From assembly GCA_041558415.1 (NCBI GenBank), contig JBFFEY010000016.1, forward strand, positions 1-50,242: a stretch of DNA of 50,242 nt, in the 5' to 3' direction. The position numbers and the translations under genes were made by a program. The first letter of the stretch is position 1. Each line of letters starts with the position of its first letter. Of this stretch, positions 44,029-50,242 are shown in pieces. The notes beneath the pieces were generated by a model, which saw only the letters and a list, made by a program, of their open reading frames with translations, searched no databases and was not told the origin of the DNA. The stretch is from SG8-39 sp041558415. GTDB lineage: Bacteria; Pseudomonadota; Gammaproteobacteria; Burkholderiales; SG8-39.

Positions 44029-45462
44029 ATGCGGGGCGCGGGCCTTGTCGTCGCCCTGGCGTTCGCAGTCGCCGCCTGCACCGTGGTCGGCCCCGACTAC
44101 GAGCGGCCGCAGGTCGAGATGCCGGGGACCTGGCGCGTCGACGCGCCGCAGGCCGCCGCGCTCGCCAATACGCGCTGGTGGGAACAGTTCAGTGACCCCG
44201 CGCTGAACGATCTGATCGAGACCGCGCTTCGCGAAAATCGCGACCTGCGCGCCGCCGCGGCGCGGGTCGACCAGTTCATCGGTGCACTGCGCACGACGCG
44301 CGCGCAGTTCTACCCGCAGATCGGCTACGGCCTAGACGCCAGTCGCAATCGTTCGACCGAGGTCGGGCCGATGCCCGTGCCGCCGGGCACGGATCCTTGG
44401 TACAGCCTCTACCAGGGCTCGCTCGGTGCGGCGTGGCAGATCGACCTTTTCGGGCGCGTGCAGCGCCAGAGCGAGGCGGCGCAGGCGCAGGTGCTGGCAA
44501 GCGAGCAGGGGCGGCGCGGCGTCGTGCAATCCGTGGTCACCAGCGTCGCGGCGAGCTACATCGCGCTGCGCGGGCTCGACCGGCAGCTGGAGATCGCGCA
44601 GGCGACCGAACGGAACTATGGCGAGACGCTGCGTATCTTCGAGCTGCGCTACCAGGGCGGGGTCGTCTCGCAGGTCGAGCTGTCGCAGGTCCGTTCGCAG
44701 TATGAGCAGGCGCGCGCAGCGGTGCCGGTGATTGAGCAGCAGATCGCGGCCCAGGAGAATCTGCTCTCCATCCTGCTCGGCGCGGACCCGAGAGCGATCC
44801 AGCGCGGCAAGACCATCGACGCGCTCGTCACTCCGGACATACCGGCCGGGCTGCCGTCGTCGTTGCTCGAGCGCCGGCCGGACGTGCTGCAGGCCGAGCA
44901 GAACTTGGTTGCCGCCAACGCAAACATCGGCGTGGCGCAGTCGCTCTACTACCCGACGATCTCGCTCACCGGTGTGCTCGGCCTGGCGAGCGCAGCGCTG
45001 GGCGACTTCCTCTCGAGCAGCGCTGGCGTGGTGACGCTCGGTGCCGGCCTCAGTGGTCCGATCTTCACGGGCGGTGCCATCGAGGGCCAGGTCTTCTCGG
45101 CCGACGCCGCGCAGCGCGAAGCTTACGAGTTCTACCGGGTCGTGATTCTTAACGCGCTGCGCGAGACCAACGACGCGCTGATCGGAACGGAAAAGCGCAG
45201 CACCGAGGCAGATGCGCAAACGCGGCGGGTCGCCGCGTTGCGCGAGTACGCGCGCATGTCGCGGCTGCGCTTCGACAACGGCTACGCCGGCTACCTCGAG
45301 GTCTTGTACGCTGAAAACGAGCTGTTTAGCGGCGAGCTGACCGCGGTGCGCTCGAACGCCGAGCGCCTAAACGAGTACGTCAACGTCTACAAGGCGCTGG
45401 GCGGCGGCTGGATCGACGAGGCCGACAAGCTGGCGCCCAAGGCGCAGGGGTTCGTCGAGTAG
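44029..45462 (+). CDS. outer-membrane efflux channel lipoprotein, NodT/OprM family
   Basis: TolC-like outer-membrane channel of 477 residues with a lipobox (AVAAC, Cys17) and two outer-membrane-efflux repeats. GPDYERPQVEMPGTWR, SRWWEQ-like and the pair of DLLSLLG-like segments are typical of the NodT/OprM family. The ATG at 44029 begins one base after the pump stop, with GGGAGG nine bases upstream. The stop codon overlaps a GGGGTCTGACCCC palindrome. It completes the tripartite pump. Confidence 0.93.
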   Translation: MRGAGLVVALAFAVAACTVVGPDYERPQVEMPGTWRVDAPQAAALANTRWWEQFSDPALNDLIETALRENRDLRAAAARVDQFIGALRTTRAQFYPQIGYGLDASRNRSTEVGPMPVPPGTDPWYSLYQGSLGAAWQIDLFGRVQRQSEAAQAQVLASEQGRRGVVQSVVTSVAASYIALRGLDRQLEIAQATERNYGETLRIFELRYQGGVVSQVELSQVRSQYEQARAAVPVIEQQIAAQENLLSILLGADPRAIQRGKTIDALVTPDIPAGLPSSLLERRPDVLQAEQNLVAANANIGVAQSLYYPTISLTGVLGLASAALGDFLSSSAGVVTLGAGLSGPIFTGGAIEGQVFSADAAQREAYEFYRVVILNALRETNDALIGTEKRSTEADAQTRRVAALREYARMSRLRFDNGYAGYLEVLYAENELFSGELTAVRSNAERLNEYVNVYKALGGGWIDEADKLAPKAQGFVE

Positions 45463-45474
45463 GGGTCTGACCCC
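45462..45474. repeat. GGGGTCTGACCCC palindrome, second location of the dispersed element
   Basis: The 13-mer is identical to the right-arm core at 6503-6515 and is followed by the same AT-rich tail (ATTATTG here, ATTTTTG there). Here a single copy overlaps the channel gene's TAG stop and precedes the end of the convergent livF gene. Confidence 0.7.
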
Positions 45475-45481
45475 ATTATTG

Positions 45482-46201
45482 TCAAACGCCCAAGTAGCGG
45501 TGCTGCACGTCCTCGCTCGCGGCGAGGGCGGCCGAATCGCCGCTCCATACCACGCGTCCCTTTTCGAGAATCGTGTGGCGGTTGGCGATGCGGGTCAGCG
45601 TCTTGACATCCTTGTCGATGATGAGGATCGACTGGCCGGCGGCTTTCAGGTTTTCGACCGCCTGGTAGATCTCGGCGCGCACCAGCGGCGCCAGACCCTC
45701 GGTGGCTTCGTCGAGTATCAGCAGGCGCGGGTTGGTCATCAGCGCGCGCGCGATCGCCAGCATCTGTTGTTCGCCGCCGGAAAGCTGGTTGCCCAAGTGG
45801 CGCTGACGTTCCGCAAGGCGCGGGAACAGCTTGAAGGTGCGCTCGATCGTCCAGGGCTCGGCGCTCGCGCTGCGGTTGGCGGCCGTGGCGACGAGGTTCT
45901 CCTGTACGGTGAGGTTGGGGAACACCTGGCGGCCCTCCGGCACGAGGCCGACACCGGCCTGGGCAACGCGGTAGGACGGCAGACCGCGGATCGGCAGGCC
46001 GTCGAAGAGAATGCTTCCCGACAGCGTGCGCACGATGCCCATGATCGAGCGCACCGTGGTGGTCTTGCCCATGCCATTGCGGCCGAGCAGGGTCGCGACC
46101 TCGCCCGCGCCGACGTCGAAGGACACGCCGAACAGCACTTGGCTCTGGCCGTATGCCGTTTCCAGCTCATGCACGTGCAACAGGGGTTTGCTCGCCGCCA
46201 T
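45482..46201 (-). CDS. livF: branched-chain-amino-acid-type ABC transporter ATPase (LivF)
   Basis: ATP-binding subunit of 239 residues of the HAAT-family importer. Walker A is GRNGMGKTT, signature LSGGEQQMLAIAR, Walker B LLILDEATEGLAP, all in the LivF form. It follows LivG with a seven-base gap on the minus strand and ends convergently to the efflux operon. It should energise the LivH/LivM permease together with LivG. In aromatic clusters such transporters often carry aromatic acids or amides rather than Leu/Ile/Val. Confidence 0.93.
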   Translation of the reverse strand: MAASKPLLHVHELETAYGQSQVLFGVSFDVGAGEVATLLGRNGMGKTTTVRSIMGIVRTLSGSILFDGLPIRGLPSYRVAQAGVGLVPEGRQVFPNLTVQENLVATAANRSASAEPWTIERTFKLFPRLAERQRHLGNQLSGGEQQMLAIARALMTNPRLLILDEATEGLAPLVRAEIYQAVENLKAAGQSILIIDKDVKTLTRIANRHTILEKGRVVWSGDSAALAASEDVQHRYLGV

Positions 46202-46208
46202 GATCGCC

Positions 46209-46964
46209 TCAGTCCTGCAGTTCCTCGCCGAGGTAGGCGGCGCGCACCTCGCGGTTGAGGCGAATCGCCTCGGGCGTTCCCGTGGCGATGATGCGCCCGT
46301 ACACGAGCACCGAGATGCGGTCGGCCAAGGTGAAGACCGCGTCCATGTCGTGCTCGACGAGCACGATGGTCTGGCGGCCCTTCAGGCCACGCAGAAATTG
46401 CACCATGCGCTGCGACTCGTCGGCGCCCATGCCGGCGACCGGCTCGTCGAGCAGCAGCAGGCGCGGCCGCGTCGCGAGCACCATAGCGATCTCGAGCTGG
46501 CGCTGCTCACCATGCGCGAGGTTGGCGGCCAGCACTTCAGCGCGTCCGCCTAGGCCGACCTCGTCGAGAATCGCGCGCGCCGGCTCGCGCAAGGCCCTCT
46601 CCGACTGCGCCGCGCGCCAGAAGCGGAAGCTGTGGCCCGCATGCGCCTGCACCGCGAGGGCGACGTTGTCGAGCGCACTGAACTCGCGGTAAACACTGGT
46701 GATCTGAAAGGAGCGCGCCAGGCCCTTGTGCGAGCGCGCCGCCGAGCCGAGCGGGGTGATGTCTTCGCCGGCGAAGCGGATGCGTCCGTCGTCGGGCCGC
46801 AGGTCGCCCGATATCTGCGCGATCAGGGTCGTCTTGCCGGCGCCGTTCGGGCCGATGATGGCGTGCGTCTCGCCCGGCAAGACGTCGAGCGACACGCCGT
46901 CCGTGGCGCGCAGCGCGCCGAAGGCCTTGACCAGCCCCTGGATATCGAGCAGCGGTTCAGTCAT
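46209..46964 (-). CDS. livG: branched-chain-amino-acid-type ABC transporter ATPase (LivG)
   Basis: Second ATPase of the importer, 251 residues. Walker A GPNGAGKTT, LivG-type insert KGLARSFQITSVYREFS, signature LAHGEQRQLEIAM (a variant of LSGGQ, usual in LivG), and Walker B LLLLDEPVAGM are visible. The start MTEPLLDI at 46962-46964 overlaps the livM stop by eight bases; a longer frame upstream is antisense low-complexity read-through. Works as a heterodimer with LivF. Confidence 0.94.
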   Translation of the reverse strand: MTEPLLDIQGLVKAFGALRATDGVSLDVLPGETHAIIGPNGAGKTTLIAQISGDLRPDDGRIRFAGEDITPLGSAARSHKGLARSFQITSVYREFSALDNVALAVQAHAGHSFRFWRAAQSERALREPARAILDEVGLGGRAEVLAANLAHGEQRQLEIAMVLATRPRLLLLDEPVAGMGADESQRMVQFLRGLKGRQTIVLVEHDMDAVFTLADRISVLVYGRIIATGTPEAIRLNREVRAAYLGEELQD

Positions 46965-47907
46965 GGCGCTGCGCCCCCGGCAGCAGGCCCGCGAGGCCGC
47001 GCTTGGCGAACAGCACCACGAGCACGAGGAAGATGCCGATGAACAGCTGCCAGTGCCCGCCGACGAAGCCACCCATGCCCGAGAGCACGTCCTCCAGCAG
47101 CAACAGAGCGAATGCGCCGAGCACTGGGCCGACGCTGGTGCCGATGCCGCCGAGAATCACCATGAACATGATCTCGCCCGAGCGCGTCCAGTGCATGAAA
47201 TCCGGCGTCAAGTAAGCCGTGTGGTTGACGAACAGGTACCCGGCGACGCCGCACATGGCACCGGCGACGACGAAGGCAGCCAGGCGGTAGGGGTAGGGCG
47301 AGAAGCCGATCGCGCGCGTACGCGCCTCGTTCGACTTGGCCGCACGGATCACCATGCCGAATCGCGAATTGACGATGCGGTGAATCAGATATAGGAACGC
47401 GACCATCACTGCGAGCACGACGTAGTAGAACGCCGTCGGATTTCCGAGGTCGACGAGCCCACCAAAATCGCTGCGCGCCGCAAGCCGCAAGCCGTCGTCG
47501 CCGCCATACTCGTCTAGCGAGATGCCGAGGAAGTACAGCATCTGCGTGAAGGCCAGCGTGATCATGATGAAATAGATGCCGCTGGTGCGGATCGAGATCG
47601 CACCGATCACCAGCGCGACGAGCGCGGAGGCACCGACCGCGACGGCGAGCTGCAGGAAGCCGTCGTGGATGCCGTGATGCGCGAGGATGGCGACCGCGTA
47701 ACCGCCGATGCCCAGGTAGGCCGCGTGGCCGAAGGACACCATGCCGCCGTAGCCGAGGATCAGGTTTAGGCTCAACGCCGCGATGGCGAAGATCATCACG
47801 CGCCGCAGCAGGTCGACGTAAAACGGCTCGCCGAGTGCGAGTGCGACCGGCGGCGCCAGGGCCAGCGCCGCGAGGCCGACGATCAGCAGAACGAGGCGCA
47901 CCCGCAT
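46957..47907 (-). CDS. livM: branched-chain-amino-acid-type ABC transporter permease (LivM)
   Basis: Inner-membrane permease of 316 residues with about nine hydrophobic spans. The conserved GYGGMVSFGHAAYLGIGGYA (near 53-72) and SRFGMVIRAAKSNEARTRAIG (coupling loop near 185-205) identify the LivM branch. It begins one base after the end of LivH. It would form the channel with LivH. No specificity can be read from the sequence. Confidence 0.93.
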   Translation of the reverse strand: MRVRLVLLIVGLAALALAPPVALALGEPFYVDLLRRVMIFAIAALSLNLILGYGGMVSFGHAAYLGIGGYAVAILAHHGIHDGFLQLAVAVGASALVALVIGAISIRTSGIYFIMITLAFTQMLYFLGISLDEYGGDDGLRLAARSDFGGLVDLGNPTAFYYVVLAVMVAFLYLIHRIVNSRFGMVIRAAKSNEARTRAIGFSPYPYRLAAFVVAGAMCGVAGYLFVNHTAYLTPDFMHWTRSGEIMFMVILGGIGTSVGPVLGAFALLLLEDVLSGMGGFVGGHWQLFIGIFLVLVVLFAKRGLAGLLPGAQRHD

Positions 47908-47908
47908 C

Positions 47909-48832
47909 TCAGTGGCCCCGTGCCGGGAACAGGCCTTCTGGCCGCAGCGCCAGCACCACTGCCATCAGCAGGTAGATCAGCATCGAGGCGAGCGCCGGTC
48001 CGGCGGCCTCGGCTGCAGTCGGCGAGATCAGCGCGCCGAGCGCGGGCTTGAGGAAGGCGCGCCCCATGGTGTCGACCATGCCGACGATGATCGCGCCGGC
48101 GAACGCGCCGCGGATCGAGCCAATTCCGCCGATGACGATGACGACGAAGACCTGGATCAGGATCAGCTCGCCCATGCCGGGCTGCACCGCGTAGATCGGT
48201 CCCGCCATCAGGCCGGCAAGCCCGGCCAGTGCGGCGCCGAAGCCGAAAACGATGGTGTAGAGCAGGCGGATGTTGATGCCGAGCGCAGAGACCATGGTGC
48301 GGTTCGAGGCGCCGGCGCGGATCAGCATGCCGAGCCGCGTGCGCGTGACCACGTACCAGAGCAGCAGCGCGACCAGCAGGCCGACGGCGATGATCATCAG
48401 GCGGTACACCGGGTAGCGCAGATTGGCGACCAGCTCGACATGTCCCGAGAGGTACTGCGGGATGTCGCTGAACAGCGCAGCGCGTCCCCAGATGATGGCG
48501 ATCAGCTCGTTGAAGAACAGGATCAGGCCGAAGGTGGCGAGCACCTGGTCGAGGTGGTCGCGCTCGTACAGCGTGCGCAGGGCGATCACCTCGGTCACCA
48601 CGCCCACCAGCAGCGTGCCAACCAGTGCCAGCAATATCCCGGCCAGGTAGGAACCGGTCCACTGCGTCGCGGCCACTGCGAGGTAGGCGCCGACCATGTA
48701 CATCGCGCCATGCGCCAGGTTGACCATGTTCATGATGCCGAACACCAGCGTCAGCCCGGCGGCCATGAGGAACAGCATCACCCCGAACTGCAGTCCGTTC
48801 AGGGTCTGTTCGACGAGGAGAATCGCATTCAT
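47909..48832 (-). CDS. livH: branched-chain-amino-acid-type ABC transporter permease (LivH)
   Basis: Permease of 307 residues. GIMNMVNLAHGAMYMVGAYL near 33-52 and TRLGMLIRAGASNRTMVSALG near 163-183 match LivH. Multiple hydrophobic spans are present. The gene lies 58 bases downstream of the binding-protein gene, separated by a strong hairpin that should lower its expression relative to that gene. Stop nearly abuts the LivM start. Confidence 0.93.
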   Translation of the reverse strand: MNAILLVEQTLNGLQFGVMLFLMAAGLTLVFGIMNMVNLAHGAMYMVGAYLAVAATQWTGSYLAGILLALVGTLLVGVVTEVIALRTLYERDHLDQVLATFGLILFFNELIAIIWGRAALFSDIPQYLSGHVELVANLRYPVYRLMIIAVGLLVALLLWYVVTRTRLGMLIRAGASNRTMVSALGINIRLLYTIVFGFGAALAGLAGLMAGPIYAVQPGMGELILIQVFVVIVIGGIGSIRGAFAGAIIVGMVDTMGRAFLKPALGALISPTAAEAAGPALASMLIYLLMAVVLALRPEGLFPARGH

Positions 48833-48843
48833 CAGGGGACAAA

Positions 48844-48872
48844 AAAAGGGCGCGGTCGTGCCGCGCCCTTTT
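48844..48872 (-). terminator. attenuating intrinsic terminator between the binding protein and livH
   Basis: A 12-bp stem (AAAAGGGCGCGG paired with CCGCGCCCTTTT) with a five-base loop is followed on the minus strand by three more T residues, making seven in all. It lies directly after the binding-protein gene and just before livH. Partial read-through would keep the binding protein in excess over the permeases. Confidence 0.8.
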
Positions 48873-48890
48873 GCCTACTGCATCATGTGC

Positions 48891-50081
48891 CTACCACTTC
48901 ATCTTGCACTTCGTGTAGTAAGAATCCTTGTGGTTCTTGAACACCGCCTTCTGGATCTGCATCACGGGAACATCGCCCGCGCCGCCGGGGCCCGCGACCG
49001 CCTTCAGCAGGTAGTAGTTCTGGATCGGGAAGTGGTTGACGTTGTACGTGTACTTGCCGCGCGTCGAGGTGTAGTTCGCCTTGCGCATCGCGGCAATCAT
49101 GCCCTTCTGGTCCTTGAGGTTACCCTTGACCGCGCGCACCGCCGAGTCGATCAGCATCATGCCGTCGTAGCTCTGTGCGCCGTAGAAAGAAGGCAGCTTG
49201 CCGTACTTCTTCTGGTAGTCGCCGACGAACTTCTTGTTCGCCGGCACGTCGAGGTCAGGGCTCCAGTAGCGCGTCTCGAACTGGCCGAGTGCGGCGTGGC
49301 GCACCGCCGGTAGCGAGAGCTCGTCGACCGTATACACGGAGTAGAGCGGATACTGGCCGCGCAGGCCGGCCTGCGAGTACTGCTTGAGGAACTGGATGCC
49401 CATGCCGCCCGGCAGGAAGACGAACACCGCCTTCGGGTTCTTGGCGCGCAGCTGGCTGAGCTCCGCCTGGTAATCCTGCTGGCCGAGCTTGGTGTACACC
49501 TCGGCAGCAATGCGGCCCTTGAACTTGCGCTTGAAGCCGGTGAGCATGTCCTTGCCGGCGGCGTAGTTCGGCGCGATGAGGTAGACGTCGTTCAGGCCGA
49601 GGTCCTGCAGGTGCTGGCCCATCGCCTCGGGCGTGGAGTCGTTCTGCCAGGAGGTGGTGAAGAAGCGCTCGCTGCACATCTCGCCGGCGAGCTGGTGCGG
49701 GCCGGCGTTGGTGCCGATCATCATCGTGCCGGCGGCGGTCACCGTCGGCGCCACGGCGAGCATGATGTTGGACCAGATGATGCCGGAGACGAAGTCCACC
49801 TTGTGCTTCTTGAGCATCTCGTCGGCGACCTGCTTGCCGACGTCGGGCTTGAACTGATCGTCGCCGAAGATGACCTCCACCGGCAGGCCGCCCATCTTGC
49901 CGCCGAGATGCTCGATCGCGAGCTCGACGGATTGCTTCATGTCCTTGCCGATGATACCGGGTGGCCCAGACAGCGTCGTGATGAAGCCGATCTTGACCTT
50001 GTCGGCGCCGAAAGCCGGCGCGGCGACGAGCGCGCTCGCGAGCAGCGCGGCGGAAAGCGTACGAATCGGGGTGCGCACCAT
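48891..50081 (-). CDS. livK: periplasmic substrate-binding protein of the HAAT-type ABC transporter
   Basis: Secreted type-I periplasmic binding protein of 396 residues. The signal peptide runs to about residue 26 (ALLASALVAAPAFG), then ADKVKIGFITTLSGP starts the mature fold; YLIAPNYAAGKDMLTGFKR is the usual hinge-region stretch. The start at 50079-50081 has a strong AGGAGGAGG site. The ligand pocket does not look like classical LivK (no clear SxTS motif), and related proteins near aromatic operons bind aromatic or amide compounds; the ligand here is unknown. Likely first gene of the transporter operon. Confidence 0.92.
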   Translation of the reverse strand: MVRTPIRTLSAALLASALVAAPAFGADKVKIGFITTLSGPPGIIGKDMKQSVELAIEHLGGKMGGLPVEVIFGDDQFKPDVGKQVADEMLKKHKVDFVSGIIWSNIMLAVAPTVTAAGTMMIGTNAGPHQLAGEMCSERFFTTSWQNDSTPEAMGQHLQDLGLNDVYLIAPNYAAGKDMLTGFKRKFKGRIAAEVYTKLGQQDYQAELSQLRAKNPKAVFVFLPGGMGIQFLKQYSQAGLRGQYPLYSVYTVDELSLPAVRHAALGQFETRYWSPDLDVPANKKFVGDYQKKYGKLPSFYGAQSYDGMMLIDSAVRAVKGNLKDQKGMIAAMRKANYTSTRGKYTYNVNHFPIQNYYLLKAVAGPGGAGDVPVMQIQKAVFKNHKDSYYTKCKMKW

Positions 50082-50242
50082 GATCTCCTCCTCCTTTAGG
50101 CCCGCGGCGGACGCCGCTGAGGCGGAGTGCCGCTGCCGGGTATCTCTTGGGACGAATTTAAGGCGCTGGCAGTCTAACAAGAGGGTGTGTGGGTGTCCAG
50201 AATGCGCGCCGTGTTGCCATCCTGCGGGCGCGCGGGCCCGGA

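Noticed and set aside
50199..50242. Possible start of a plus-strand gene at the right edge
   Set aside because: Only 14 codons remain, with no ribosome site; it cannot be told from chance.

Overview
The window is a GC-rich chromosomal segment, most consistent with a betaproteobacterium of the Rhodocyclales/Burkholderiales type. That placement is an inference from three things: the complete-looking BoxB/BoxC/BoxR and benzoate-CoA ligase set, the strong G/C third-position bias, and the gene families around it (RND tripartite pump, HAAT-type ABC transporter, DUF3300/DUF2950 pair). I saw no rRNA, tRNA, CRISPR array, transposase or phage gene.

Layout. 85-10530 (minus strand): boxR, boxC, two tandem boxB paralogues and an ATP-grasp ligase, followed by a phosphonate-type ABC transporter (phnD, phnC, phnE, phnE) behind its own upstream palindrome. 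10565-13138 (plus): a divergent promoter with repeated TGCAATATA boxes, then a flavodoxin, the benzoate-CoA ligase bclA and a small unknown protein. 13126-19536: aldo/keto reductase, quinone-oxidoreductase-like dehydrogenase, an HtrA-fold protein that has lost its catalytic triad, a thiolase, and a D-Ala-D-Ala-ligase-like ATP-grasp enzyme paired with a zincin. 19542-24527: an enoyl-CoA hydratase divergent from a three-gene molybdenum hydroxylase of the 4-hydroxybenzoyl-CoA reductase type, whose FAD subunit keeps the four cysteines of the extra [4Fe-4S] loop.

24541-30785: 6-phosphofructokinase, then a dispersed partner-switching signalling set (STAS antagonist, MBL-fold protein, CHASE2-PP2C phosphatase, OmpA-like and FecR-like envelope proteins, RsbW-like kinase). 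30810-37267: a FAD hydroxylase resembling the N-terminal half of salicylyl-CoA/2-aminobenzoyl-CoA monooxygenases, a sirtuin, an MBL hydrolase and SDR pair, and a Rieske oxygenase translationally coupled to a glutamine-synthetase-like ligase. 37306-45462: a DUF2950/DUF3300 secreted pair and an RND efflux operon. 45482-50081: a five-gene branched-chain-amino-acid-type ABC transporter with an attenuator hairpin after the binding protein.

How it works together (inference): uptake of an aromatic or amide-like acid by the ABC transporter, activation to the CoA thioester by BclA, optional removal of a para-hydroxyl by the Hcr-like enzyme, epoxidation by BoxB and ring opening by BoxC. BoxR would sense benzoyl-CoA and control both divergent arms. 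The usual reductase BoxA is not in the window; a flavodoxin sits in the activation operon instead. Other aromatic-acyl-CoA or N-linked aromatic oxygenases lie further right, so the whole segment reads as an aromatic catabolic island interleaved with envelope and signalling genes.
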